Origin: Spirochaetaceae bacterium
Lineage (GTDB): Bacteria; Spirochaetota; Spirochaetia; Treponematales; Treponemataceae
Reading direction: 5' to 3'
NCBI GenBank assembly: GCA_017416145.1
Contig: JAFQDD010000006.1
Coordinates: 28,375 to 92,374 of the forward strand
Length of the DNA stretch: 64,000 bases
The first letter of the stretch is position 1, and the number at the start of each line of letters is the position of its first letter. The notes beneath the pieces were generated by a model. It did not search any database. It was not told the origin of the DNA and saw only the letters and a list, made by a program, of their open reading frames with translations. A program made the position numbers and the translations under genes. Below are positions 18,203-27,278 of this stretch, one piece after another.

Positions 18203-18637
18203 CTATTTTAATGCAGTACCAATTCTTTCAAGAACTTTCTTTCTATCAAGAGGTTTTACAATATAGTTTTTTGCTCCTAAAATCAAAGATTTTTTTACAA
18301 GTTCTTCTTTTCCTAGAGCAGAAACCATTACCACTTTTGCATTTTTATCAAAAGTCATAATCTGTTCTAGAGCAGTAATACCGTCCATCTTAGGCATTGT
18401 AATATCCATTGTAACTAGGTCAACATTTGGATAAAGTTCTTTGTATTTATCTAGACCTTCTTTTCCATCCTCTGCTGTAGCTACAATTTCATAACCTTCA
18501 CTTGTTAGAATCTGACCAAGCTGTTTTGCAACGAAGATAGAATCATCAACTACAAGTACACGAACTTTTGTTCCATCGTCTTTGATTCCTTCAGGTGGTC
18601 TTTCGTTTATTGACGGAAAATCTTGTTTAGTTTTCAT
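18203..18637 (-). CDS. cheY: Chemotaxis response regulator CheY
   Basis: 144 aa, with an unusual ~22-residue N-terminal extension before the receiver domain. D31/D32 bind Mg2+, D78 (VTMDITMPKMDG) is the phosphorylation site, S106 and K128 complete the active site. Phospho-CheY binds the flagellar switch. It is last in cheA-cheW-cheX-cheY, with a clear GAGGAG before the ATG. Confidence 0.95.
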   Translation of the reverse strand: MKTKQDFPSINERPPEGIKDDGTKVRVLVVDDSIFVAKQLGQILTSEGYEIVATAEDGKEGLDKYKELYPNVDLVTMDITMPKMDGITALEQIMTFDKNAKVVMVSALGKEELVKKSLILGAKNYIVKPLDRKKVLERIGTALK

Positions 18638-18674
18638 TATTATCTCCTCTATTATTTTCTATTTACACTCGCAA

Positions 18675-19139
18675 TTACATATGTTCACGAATTGCTACGT
18701 TAACTTCAACCTTACCTTGTTCAGTAATCATTGGAACAATAAGTGCTTCAACTTCATGGTTAGAAACTTCCATTTTTTCACCAGTAAACAATGCTGGTGG
18801 AGTTAAGTCAAAACGGAATCCCAAATCATGTAGTTTTGTAACAGCTTGAGCTGTGATTAAGTTTGCCAACTCTGTGATTGTTGCTTTTGCCAAATCATCA
18901 AAAGTTGTTAACTCTTCCATATTCATTGTTGATGCAATTTTTAATGCTGTATCAATTGTCATATCAAATAGAACACGACCCTCAACATCTCCAGCAAGAC
19001 CAACTAAGGCAGCTACACCCATTACAGGTTGAGAAGTTGATTTTAGATACAAATCACCTCGTTTTACTTCTCCACCAAGAACTTCTTTTAATATACTGTA
19101 GGCTGTTTCTACAAATGGATTAATGTATTCAACGCGCAT
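18675..19139 (-). CDS. cheX: CheY-phosphate phosphatase CheX
   Basis: 154 aa. The E-x-x-N catalytic motif of the CheC/CheX/FliY group is present at E90/N93 (ITELANLI). CheX dephosphorylates CheY-P and takes the role of CheZ in spirochaetes. SD AAGGAG. Located between cheW and cheY, the treponeme order. Confidence 0.94.
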   Translation of the reverse strand: MRVEYINPFVETAYSILKEVLGGEVKRGDLYLKSTSQPVMGVAALVGLAGDVEGRVLFDMTIDTALKIASTMNMEELTTFDDLAKATITELANLITAQAVTKLHDLGFRFDLTPPALFTGEKMEVSNHEVEALIVPMITEQGKVEVNVAIREHM

Positions 19140-19150
19140 TTATATTCTCC

Positions 19151-20530
19151 TTAATGCTTTAAGTACATTGATATATGGTTAGCTGATTTTGCTGACCAAC
19201 TAGTATTTCCAACAGGAACTTGTTCATTATCACCTAAGAACAAACATCCATTACCCTTAACTTTTTCTCCAAATTCAGATAGTAAATCTTTTTGAGCTTG
19301 TTCATTCATAAAGGAAAGAACATCTCGAGCAAAAATTACATCCACAGCAGGCATAGCATTTGTGTGCATACAATCATGGTATTCAAACAAAATCATATCC
19401 TTTATGTTTTGGATAAATGTATATTCACCTGTTACAGTTTTTGAAACAAAAGGCTTATACCATGTTTCAGCAACTTCAGGTGGTAAAGTTAAAAGAGGAG
19501 CATTTGAAATACTCAACAAATCCACCTCATGGGCATAAATTTTTATTCTCGCATCTGGATAACGCTTTTTTAGGACACAAGCCAAGGAAAATGTTTCAAA
19601 ACCTTTTCCGCAACCTGGATTCCAAACAACAATCTGTCTAGCTTCGTTTTGTGGAAGACATTCATAAACTTCATTTGCATATTGTTCAGACCAAAAAGCA
19701 CCAGAATGTTTTGAATAGAAAGTTTTTAAGAAAGCATCTGCATCAGTATCGCTTGTCAACTGAAGATTATCTTTTCTTTCTTTTTCCCATTCTGAATATC
19801 GCTCTCGAATCCAATCCATATTGACTTCACTTACAGTAAATCTTCGGAAGTTTTGTAAGCCTTCTTTTATAAAGCTAAAATCAACTGTTTTTGGCTCTTC
19901 AACAACTTGTTTTACAGGTTGAATTACTTGTTGAGGTTTTTTCGCAACATGATGATTCACATCATTATACTGAGAAGCTCTGTTATCATCACCTAGTTCT
20001 CGTTTTTCACTTTTTGTTGCCTTTGATGAGAAAATTCTATCAATGTCCAACAAAATATATAGATGGTTATTGCTCTCAACAACACCAGCAATATATTTTA
20101 TAGAAATATCACCAAAAAGTGGATGTGGTGGCTGAATAGTACTTTTTTGAATACCAACAACCTTGTCAATTGCGTCTACAACCACACCAAAAACTTGGTC
20201 TTCAACAGTTACGATAATCATATTTTCAATTTCATTGCCAGTACGTTCAGGAACTGGAATATTGAAAAACAATCGCAAATCTATAATCGGAATAATATCA
20301 CCACGTAAATTGTAAACTCCCAATACAAATGGAGAAGTATTTGGAACGTATGTAAATCTTCCTGCTTTTGCAATTTCTTTTACTTTTAGGATATCAATAG
20401 CATAATCCTTTCCAGCCAAAGAAAATGCAACCATTTTGAAATCAATATTTACAACAGATTCCTTGCGACTATCTACAGTATCTTCGGTTTCATTTTGCAT
20501 TGCAATGATATTTTCTGCATTAGTTTCCAT
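19151..20530 (-). CDS. cheW: CheW fused to a CheR-like domain
   Basis: 459 aa from ATG 20530 (AGAGG precedes it; an upstream ATG at 20551 overlaps cheA). The CheW domain spans about 33-180 (FSLAGKDYAIDILKVKEI, YNLRGDIIPIIDLR). A Gln/Val-rich linker follows, then a CheR-like methyltransferase fold (about 225-459) with the SAM-site-like WNPGCGKGFETFSLACVL. The N-terminal receptor-binding helices of true CheR are not evident, and family knowledge says this treponemal domain is probably structural in the chemoreceptor array. It couples receptors to CheA. Confidence 0.93.
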   Translation of the reverse strand: METNAENIIAMQNETEDTVDSRKESVVNIDFKMVAFSLAGKDYAIDILKVKEIAKAGRFTYVPNTSPFVLGVYNLRGDIIPIIDLRLFFNIPVPERTGNEIENMIIVTVEDQVFGVVVDAIDKVVGIQKSTIQPPHPLFGDISIKYIAGVVESNNHLYILLDIDRIFSSKATKSEKRELGDDNRASQYNDVNHHVAKKPQQVIQPVKQVVEEPKTVDFSFIKEGLQNFRRFTVSEVNMDWIRERYSEWEKERKDNLQLTSDTDADAFLKTFYSKHSGAFWSEQYANEVYECLPQNEARQIVVWNPGCGKGFETFSLACVLKKRYPDARIKIYAHEVDLLSISNAPLLTLPPEVAETWYKPFVSKTVTGEYTFIQNIKDMILFEYHDCMHTNAMPAVDVIFARDVLSFMNEQAQKDLLSEFGEKVKGNGCLFLGDNEQVPVGNTSWSAKSANHISMYLKH

Positions 20531-20540
20531 AAAAACCTCT

Positions 20541-22946
20541 TTACTCACCAAATGAATTTAATTCACTTCGAGCACTTAATTCTTGTTTTACACCAAGTTC
20601 CAAAAGTTGACTTACATCAATAATAAGTGATACAGAACCATCACCTAAAATAGAAGCTCCTGCAATACCAGGTGAATTAGTAAATTGGTCACGCAAAGGC
20701 TTGATAACAACATCTTCTTCACCAATCAAGGCATCTACCATAACACCAACTTTTTTATCGGCTGTACCAACTATTACAATGAAACTATACTCAGATTCTT
20801 CTGTATTCTTGATTCCAAAAAGACGACTTAAGCGTAAAATACTAACAACTTCGTTACGAACATTTAGAACTTCATAGTTGTCAATTTTGCTAATTTCATC
20901 AGAATGAACACGAACACTCTCAATAACAGAAGCAATTGGAATTGAGTAAACTTCAGAACCAACTCTAATGAGTAGACCTTGAATAATTGCTACAGTTAAT
21001 GGAAGGCGAATACTGAATTTTGAACCTAATCCTGGTTCAGAAGTAACAATAATAGAACCATTTAACTTTTCAATTTGGGTTTTAACAACGTCCAAACCTA
21101 CACCACGTCCAGAAACATTGGTAATTTTGTCAGCAGTTGAGAAACCAGCTGAGAACATTAACTGATATGCTTCTTGGTCAGTAATAATTTTGTTTGGATG
21201 GATTAAACCACGTGAAACAGCTTTATTTTTAATCTTTTCAACATCAATACCGTGACCATCATCAACGATATCAATAACAATCATATTTCCTTCGTTAGAA
21301 GCTTTTAGAAGAAGTGTACCTTCTTCATTTTTTCCAGCAGCCTTTCTAACATCAGGAGTTTCAATACCGTGATCAAGAGAGTTTCTAACACAGTGCATAA
21401 TAGGATCTAGCAACTCATCAATTACAGACTTATCAAGTTCTGTGTCTTCACCTTCGATAACAAGATTGATTTTTTTGTTCAAATCACGACTTAAATCCCG
21501 AACTACACGAGGGAATCGTGAGAAAATCTGGCTAATTGGAACCATTCGGATTTTCATAACGCCTTCTTGCAACTCACCTGCAATACGACCTAGGTTTTGA
21601 GTTGAAGAACGGAATTTTCCAACGATATTTTTGAAAGAAACATCAAATGGTTCAAATACACTGAATAAATCACCAAAATCTTGATTTAGAGATGATTTTA
21701 CATCTTTTATAGTTGCACCATTTTGCATAGATTCCATATATCGTGGAATTTGTTCAAACAATCGATGAACTTTGTCTTTGTATGATGCTTCAATTGACTG
21801 CAATTGAGTTTGTAAATCACCAACTTGGATTGATGTTTGGTTGAAAGCAGCTTTTGTAATAACAGTTTCACTAACAAGATTTAACAAGTAGTCAATTCGT
21901 TTTGAATCTACTCTTAAAACTGTACTATTTTGTGATGTATTACTTGATTTTGGAGTAACTTTTTTAGGTTGAGCAGCTGCAACTTCTTTTTCTACAAGAG
22001 AAACATCATCCACAACAGGCTCTTCTGATACACTTTGTGTAGCAACTGGAGCTGGTGCAACAGTTTCAACAACAGGAGTACTTACTTCCACTGGTTTTGG
22101 AGCTTCTTGAACTGGTGTAACCTGTGCAGCACTTGCATTTTCAAGACATTTTGCATCTGTACTTAGTGTAACATCTGTTAAGAATGTAACATCTTCTAAT
22201 TCTTCGGCTGTAGCGGCAGAAGCAACATAATATACTACTTTAGGATAGAATTCATCTTCGTAAAGAGCATCGAAATCAGGAACAGTTTTTAACACTGTAC
22301 CCTTTGCTCTAATTGCGGAGAATACTTGAATTCCACCAACACTATTCATTGGATTGCTCTCGTCAAATTCAACAGTGATACTCCATAGTTTTTCACCATC
22401 GTGGCAAGATTCCTTTAACTCTAAAAGTTCATATTCAGAAAGAGCAACAGAATCAGTTTTTGGAGTCTCTTGAACAACTGGTTGTTGAACAGGTTGACGT
22501 GGTGCTGGTTGCATACTTGGTGGAGCGGACTTTTTCTTTTTTCCTTCTTTTGCAGGAATAAAAGATTTTAATGTATTTTTTATTGGTTCAACGTCTTCTG
22601 TATAGATTTGACCATTTGCACGTTCATCAAGCATTATCTTAATAATGTCAATGGCAGACAAAAGAGAATCTACAACTGGTTCTGTAACAGGAATTGTGCC
22701 AGAACGCAATTCATCCAATAAATCTTCCACAGCGTGGGTAAATTCTGTTAATTCAGTCATTTCCACTGTGGCAGATCCACCTTTAAGAGTATGGGCAGCT
22801 CTGAATATCTCATCTATAGCTTCATGATTTGTTGGATCATTTTCTATAACAAGAATATTGCTTTCTAAATTTTCGACTTGTTGTTGGGCTTCACTAAAAA
22901 AATCTTTTAGCAATTCCTCGTTATTTAAATCTAGATAATCACTCAT
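20541..22946 (-). CDS. cheA: Chemotaxis histidine kinase CheA
   Basis: 801 aa. P1 phosphotransfer domain with His52 (RAAHTLKGGSATV), a CheY-binding P2-like region (about 165-265), a Pro/Val-rich linker, P3 dimerisation, P4 ATPase with N box (MHCVRNSLDHGIE), G1 (DDGHGID) and G2 (GRGVGLDVV), and P5 CheW-like domain to the C-terminus. First gene of the che operon; the stop overlaps the longer cheW frame but not the preferred cheW start. Confidence 0.96.
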   Translation of the reverse strand: MSDYLDLNNEELLKDFFSEAQQQVENLESNILVIENDPTNHEAIDEIFRAAHTLKGGSATVEMTELTEFTHAVEDLLDELRSGTIPVTEPVVDSLLSAIDIIKIMLDERANGQIYTEDVEPIKNTLKSFIPAKEGKKKKSAPPSMQPAPRQPVQQPVVQETPKTDSVALSEYELLELKESCHDGEKLWSITVEFDESNPMNSVGGIQVFSAIRAKGTVLKTVPDFDALYEDEFYPKVVYYVASAATAEELEDVTFLTDVTLSTDAKCLENASAAQVTPVQEAPKPVEVSTPVVETVAPAPVATQSVSEEPVVDDVSLVEKEVAAAQPKKVTPKSSNTSQNSTVLRVDSKRIDYLLNLVSETVITKAAFNQTSIQVGDLQTQLQSIEASYKDKVHRLFEQIPRYMESMQNGATIKDVKSSLNQDFGDLFSVFEPFDVSFKNIVGKFRSSTQNLGRIAGELQEGVMKIRMVPISQIFSRFPRVVRDLSRDLNKKINLVIEGEDTELDKSVIDELLDPIMHCVRNSLDHGIETPDVRKAAGKNEEGTLLLKASNEGNMIVIDIVDDGHGIDVEKIKNKAVSRGLIHPNKIITDQEAYQLMFSAGFSTADKITNVSGRGVGLDVVKTQIEKLNGSIIVTSEPGLGSKFSIRLPLTVAIIQGLLIRVGSEVYSIPIASVIESVRVHSDEISKIDNYEVLNVRNEVVSILRLSRLFGIKNTEESEYSFIVIVGTADKKVGVMVDALIGEEDVVIKPLRDQFTNSPGIAGASILGDGSVSLIIDVSQLLELGVKQELSARSELNSFGE

Positions 22947-22953
22947 ATATTAC

Positions 22954-22981
22954 ATTTTATCAATTAAAACTCATAAGTCAA
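22954..22981 (-). promoter_or_regulatory. Sigma-70-type promoter of the che operon
   Basis: On the minus strand TTGACT (22981-22976) and TAAAAT (22959-22954) are 16 bases apart and end only 7 bases before the cheA start. The leader would be very short and there is no clear SD. Confidence 0.5.
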
Positions 22982-23212
22982 GGTTAGATATCAAAATTAC
23001 TAAAATTTCAATGAAAAATAGTAATTTTTTTTGAATATGTAGATTTTGGAGTTTTTAGTAATTTTAAAGATGGATTTTATGTATCAATTTTGCTATTATT
23101 TTTAATTATTTCTTCTTATATTTTAAAAAAAATGATAATATAAAGTTTATAAATAAAGAAAAGCGAAAAATTAACTATTTTTTTTCAAAACTTAAATACA
23201 GGAGAAAAACTT

Positions 23213-23647
23213 ATGCGAATTGCAGTTACTTATGAAAATGAAAATGTGTTTCAGCATTTTGGTCACTCAAAACAATTTAAAATTTATGATGTAGAAAATA
23301 ATTCTATCATAAAAGAAGAAATTGTTGGTACAAATGGCAGCGGACATGGAGCTTTGGCAACTTTTCTCGCCAATAATAAAGTTGATTCTTTGATTTGTGG
23401 CGGAATTGGCGGTGGAGCCCAGAGTGCATTAACCGAAAAAGGAATAAAGATTTTTGGTGGAGTTACTGGAAAAGCAGATGATGCTGCAAAAGCTTTAATT
23501 GCTGGAACTCTCGATTATAATCCTAACGTAAAATGTGACCATCACGATCACGAACACGGAGAGGGTGAACATACTTGCGGAGATCACGGTTGTGGAAGTC
23601 ATGATTGTGGTTCTCATTCTGAACAAAAATACACTCTTGTAAAATAG
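23213..23647 (+). CDS. NifX/NifB-type iron-molybdenum-cofactor-like protein with His/Cys-rich tail
   Basis: 144 aa. The dinitrogenase iron-molybdenum cofactor fold covers about 1-100 (MRIAVTYENENVFQHFGHS, CGGIGGGAQSAL). The tail (about 108-138) is packed with His, Cys and Asp and probably binds metal. No nif genes are nearby, so it is likely a general metal or Fe-S carrier. SD AGGAGA. A nitroreductase follows 8 bases later. Confidence 0.85.
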   Translation: MRIAVTYENENVFQHFGHSKQFKIYDVENNSIIKEEIVGTNGSGHGALATFLANNKVDSLICGGIGGGAQSALTEKGIKIFGGVTGKADDAAKALIAGTLDYNPNVKCDHHDHEHGEGEHTCGDHGCGSHDCGSHSEQKYTLVK

Positions 23648-23655
23648 GAAAATCA

Positions 23656-24174
23656 ATGAACGAAACAATTAAATCAATATTAAACCGACGTTCAATTAGA
23701 GCATTTTCAAATCAAGAAATTGGCCGAGAAATCGTACAAACTCTTTTAGATTGTGCTTTGGCAGCACCAAGTGGAATGAATCAACAGACTTGGCAATTTA
23801 CAGCAATCGTAAATCAAGAAAAAATCTTGAACTTTGCAAGAACTGTTGGAAAGGCACTTGGTCGTGACGAAGGATACAATATGTATTGTCCAAAGTTGCT
23901 AATTATCACTTCCAATGAAAAAGAAAGTCGGTTCCGAGAAGTTGATAATGCTTGTGCTATGGAAAATATTTATCTTGGGGCTTCAAGTTTGGGGCTTGGT
24001 TGTGTTTGGATAAACCAAGTAAAAGATTGTTATGATAATGTGGAAGTTCGTAAACTTTTGACAGAGTTTGGTATTCCAGAAAGCCACGGAGTTTACGGTT
24101 GTGCTGCAATCGGTTATCCTGCAGGAGAGCCACGAGACAAAACAATTACAGCAGTTGCAAAAATTGTTGAATAA
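23656..24174 (+). CDS. Nitroreductase-family protein
   Basis: 172 aa. FMN-binding nitroreductase fold with RRSIRAFSNQEI at the N-terminus, AAPSGMNQQTWQF near residue 35, and a glycine-rich GLGCVW segment. Uses NAD(P)H to reduce nitro or quinone compounds; substrate unknown. Shares an operon with the NifX-like gene. Confidence 0.88.
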   Translation: MNETIKSILNRRSIRAFSNQEIGREIVQTLLDCALAAPSGMNQQTWQFTAIVNQEKILNFARTVGKALGRDEGYNMYCPKLLIITSNEKESRFREVDNACAMENIYLGASSLGLGCVWINQVKDCYDNVEVRKLLTEFGIPESHGVYGCAAIGYPAGEPRDKTITAVAKIVE

Positions 24175-24189
24175 GTTTTGATAATACAG

Positions 24190-24232
24190 GTGGTCAAGGG
24201 ATTTTTTACCTACTCCCTTGACCTATTTTTCA
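24190..24232 (+). terminator. Terminator after the nitroreductase
   Basis: GGTCAAGGGA pairs with TCCCTTGACC, followed by TATTTTTC. Confidence 0.8.
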
Positions 24233-24242
24233 TAAAAAAAAC

Positions 24243-24779
24243 TTAGATTTTTGCTCCTTCCGATAAATATTCCCAAGAACCTTTTGAATAGTCTAAATAA
24301 GGTAAAGCATCGTCAGAAGTTGAGAAACAAGCAGTTCCTTTGCTGTCGATTGTAGCGTAGAAGAAACCCCACTGGCAACTAGCTTCAGTTAATGAACGTA
24401 CGTACAAAATTGTATAACAATTTGAGTGTGGATTTTCTTCATCGTAATCTGGGTATTGTGATTGTACATAATTTGAGTGACTAGAACATTTTACCAAATA
24501 AAGATTACCATTCTCACAAGGACGATGAGAGAGAATACTTCCAACTGTATCAGTTTCGTCTTTTCCATTTCCAGAACCATCATAAGACACAATTATTGAA
24601 TCATTTTGTTTAGTGATAGAAAAAACTTCATTATGATCTGATTTGTAAGATTTTCCTACAAAATCATATAATAGATTGTTTTCCAAACCTCCAACAGCAG
24701 GTTGTTGGTCACAACCCAAAAACAAGCATAAAAATCCTAAAAGTGTAATGCTTAAGATTTTTGTTAATAATTTGTTCAT
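24243..24779 (-). CDS. Predicted lipoprotein, 178 aa
   Basis: A lipoprotein signal peptide ends in LCLFLGC with the lipid-bearing Cys at about residue 23. The mature part is β-rich (YKSDHNEVFSITKQNDSIIV) with no family I recognise. GGAGG lies before the ATG. Single gene, probably in the outer or inner membrane leaflet. Confidence 0.75.
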   Translation of the reverse strand: MNKLLTKILSITLLGFLCLFLGCDQQPAVGGLENNLLYDFVGKSYKSDHNEVFSITKQNDSIIVSYDGSGNGKDETDTVGSILSHRPCENGNLYLVKCSSHSNYVQSQYPDYDEENPHSNCYTILYVRSLTEASCQWGFFYATIDSKGTACFSTSDDALPYLDYSKGSWEYLSEGAKI

Positions 24780-24885
24780 TATTGAACCTCCTATAATAAG
24801 TAAGTTTGCACCGTAAATTTTCAGACAAACACTTCTCCTAAATATTTTTTCTAATTTTATTTCTACGATAAGTTGAGAATAAAAA

Positions 24886-26766
24886 TTAGAATGTATACTT
24901 GATTTTTATTGAATAACTTCTTGAAGGAGCAGAATAATTATCATGATAAAAATATCTTTGATCTAATAAATTTTCTCCTGACAACAAGAAACTAAGATTT
25001 TCTTTTACTTTAATAGAAAAGGAAAACGATAAAAGATGAATTGGGGAATAATAAGAAGTATTGTAATTTGATGTATATCGCTTTGACGTAAAATCATATT
25101 TTATATCAAAATATATATTCTTATACCCAAAATTGATTTTAGAATTTAACACAAAAAAAGGAACCCACATAATCTGATTTCCATAGACTTCCCTATCAAG
25201 CAAAAAACTCTTTGTAGCAGAAAACAAAAAATCATAACCAATAGAAAAAGAATTTGGTAAAGAAAATACCTTATTCATACTCAATGTGCCATCAAAGTAA
25301 TAAGCTGCACTAGAATTTTCTGGAAACATTGAAATAAAATTCTGTTCTGAATAATATCCATTTATCCACCGAATTTTATTTTGATAATAACTCATTCCAA
25401 CAGAAAGTCCCAAAGGAATAAATTTAAATCGTAAAGAATAGCCGGATTCTGGTTTTAAATTTGGATTCCCGTGATAAGAAATTTTTTCATTAGAATTTTT
25501 GTTTTCTAATTTTGAATAATTCCAAAATAATTGATTAAAAGTTGGTAAAGCATTTTGGGTAGAAACAGAAAATCCTATAATACTTGCTAAATCAAATGAA
25601 ATAGCAGCATTTATTTGATGAAAAATTGATTTCGTTTTTGAAATCGAGTCTTGTAAAAAAAGATAGCCAAGCACTGATTCTATTTTTAGTTTTTTGAAAG
25701 AATATTTGCCTAAAAAAGATGGATAAATCATAAAACGCTTTGGCGAAAAATTTGAATCCGTTGATAGTTGAAAATCACCATAAATAAAACTTATTTTTAC
25801 AGAAAAAGCAGGATCAAATTCTCCAAATTTTAATGGAATTGAATAATGTGTTTGATTTAGTTGCAAAGTCAGCGAATGAAAAATGTTTTTTGAATTTTCA
25901 GAATTATCTGAGGGAACTATAAAATCTAAATTGTCTAAATCATAGGTAAATTTCAATTGCGTATATCCAAAGGGAAAATCCAAATTTGTTTGAAAAGTAT
26001 TAGTAAAAAAAGTTGTTTTTTGTCTACCAAAAGGAGTAAGAGAGGCTGGAACTTCAACATTATTGAGTATAAAAGTATGAGAACTTCCAATACTGTGAGA
26101 GTTTATGTATCGATTCCAAGAAAAACTTCCTCCATACGAAACAAATTTTTGGTCAGATAAAATACTTGAATCGACTTTCAAATATTGATTTTTTGCTTTT
26201 GTACCTGATAACGAAAGTTTAAAAGCTGTTTTCGCTAATAAATCTTGATAAATACAATTATAAATTTGAGTATCAAAAGGACTTGTATCATATGCAAGAT
26301 TTTCGAATGAAACAGATAACTTTCTAGAGGAATAAGATTTTGTACTAATTGATATTGCTGAACCAGAAAATTGTTCTTGACCTAAAGCTAAACTGTCTTG
26401 AATTTTTATAGAAACAATAGATTCCAATGGAATAGAATTCCAATCAAATTCCCCAGTGTTTGGATCATTTGCCAAAACTCCATCCACATAAACCTTTATA
26501 CAAGCTCCAGCATATCCACGGATAGAAATATTAGCTGAACTACCAAGTCCACCAGTATTCATTACAAGACAATTTTTAGAAGAAAGAAAATCAGCTAAAT
26601 TTTTTGCATTTGAATCTTGAATTTGTTCTTGAGAAAAATAGAGTTCTTGGGAATCAGAATTGATATATGTGACGATTGTTCCAAGGTCAATATCTTGTTT
26701 TACATTTTCTGCAAAAAAGAAATTTGCCACACAAAGAGAAAAAAGAATAATAAAAATAGATTTCAT
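24886..26766 (-). CDS. btuB: TonB-dependent outer-membrane receptor, probable cobalamin transporter (BtuB-like)
   Basis: 626 aa. Signal peptide (1-19), a plug domain (about 45-150; ADFLSSKNCLVMNTGGLGSS, IRGYAGACIKVYVDGV) and a C-terminal β-barrel ending in an aromatic residue (KIKYTF). The upstream cobalamin riboswitch argues strongly for corrinoid uptake. Its ATG lacks its own SD; it starts one base after the stop of a 14-codon ORF with a very strong SD, so translation is probably coupled. Confidence 0.88.
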   Translation of the reverse strand: MKSIFIILFSLCVANFFFAENVKQDIDLGTIVTYINSDSQELYFSQEQIQDSNAKNLADFLSSKNCLVMNTGGLGSSANISIRGYAGACIKVYVDGVLANDPNTGEFDWNSIPLESIVSIKIQDSLALGQEQFSGSAISISTKSYSSRKLSVSFENLAYDTSPFDTQIYNCIYQDLLAKTAFKLSLSGTKAKNQYLKVDSSILSDQKFVSYGGSFSWNRYINSHSIGSSHTFILNNVEVPASLTPFGRQKTTFFTNTFQTNLDFPFGYTQLKFTYDLDNLDFIVPSDNSENSKNIFHSLTLQLNQTHYSIPLKFGEFDPAFSVKISFIYGDFQLSTDSNFSPKRFMIYPSFLGKYSFKKLKIESVLGYLFLQDSISKTKSIFHQINAAISFDLASIIGFSVSTQNALPTFNQLFWNYSKLENKNSNEKISYHGNPNLKPESGYSLRFKFIPLGLSVGMSYYQNKIRWINGYYSEQNFISMFPENSSAAYYFDGTLSMNKVFSLPNSFSIGYDFLFSATKSFLLDREVYGNQIMWVPFFVLNSKINFGYKNIYFDIKYDFTSKRYTSNYNTSYYSPIHLLSFSFSIKVKENLSFLLSGENLLDQRYFYHDNYSAPSRSYSIKIKYTF

Positions 26767-26767
26767 T

Positions 26768-26812
26768 CTATTTGCGTAGAAAAATGACCATAAAGATACG
26801 GCGATTTAACAT
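26768..26812 (-). CDS. 14-aa upstream ORF coupling the cobalamin riboswitch to btuB translation
   Basis: ATG 26812 follows GAGGAGG by five bases; the peptide is MLNRRIFMVIFLRK and the TAG stop is one base before the btuB ATG. This is the only good ribosome site between the riboswitch and btuB. It probably serves to load ribosomes and pass them on to btuB rather than to make a working peptide. Confidence 0.6.
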   Translation of the reverse strand: MLNRRIFMVIFLRK

Positions 26813-26839
26813 ACTTTCCTCCTCGGGATTGTAAGAAAA

Positions 26840-26997
26840 AATGAGATTTGACAGTCGTCTCCTGGCTTACGAAATATGCATTAATTGCAAACTAAAACGC
26901 CTTCTCGTTTTCACAATGGCTAATGTTTTAGATTTTATTCGTTTACAGTGGCGGGACCGCTCCAGATTTTAACTGGATTCCGTTACTGCCGATTTAA
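26840..26997 (-). ncRNA. Cobalamin (B12) riboswitch
   Basis: On the minus strand the conserved AGCCAGGAGACGAC box (B12 box, 26867-26854) is at the 3' end, and GGTCCCGCCACTGT, the core element, is at 26957-26944. Paired segments between them fit the aptamer. It controls the TonB-dependent receptor; the SD of the upstream ORF, about 30 bases further on, is the likely regulated site. Confidence 0.93.
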
Positions 26998-27069
26998 TTA
27001 TATATAAATAATTTATTTTGTAAAGTAATGTAGTTACAAGTCTAAACTTTGCTTCTTGAAAAAGTATAG

Positions 27070-27112
27070 AGCAAAAAAAAGGCGTTTAACCCGAAAGTTA
27101 AACGCCTTTTTT
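27070..27112 (-). terminator. Terminator after tRNA-Leu
   Basis: AAAGGCGTTTAAC pairs with GTTAAACGCCTTT with A and T runs on both sides, directly after the tRNA. Confidence 0.88.
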
Positions 27113-27194
27113 TGCGGAGAACCTGACTTGAACAGGCACAGCTCGCGCCACCAGCACCTCAAGCTGGCGTGTCTACCAATTCCACCATCCCCGC
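27113..27194 (-). tRNA. tRNA-Leu (anticodon GAG)
   Basis: An 82-base type II tRNA. Acceptor GCGGGGA / TCTCCGC with discriminator A, anticodon stem CCAGC/GCTGG with loop TTGAGGT (anticodon GAG), a long variable arm, and a TTCAAGT T-loop. The 3' CCA is not encoded. Confidence 0.97.
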
Positions 27195-27278
27195 AAAATA
27201 TCTTGCGAGGATGAATATATCACGAAATTGGGGTTTTGGTCAATATTTTAGTATCGTTTTAGTTTCTTATAAATTCCC

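Noticed and set aside
23213..23647. Nitrogenase cofactor gene as a sign of nitrogen fixation
   Set aside because: Single NifX-like proteins are common outside nif clusters and no other nif gene is present.
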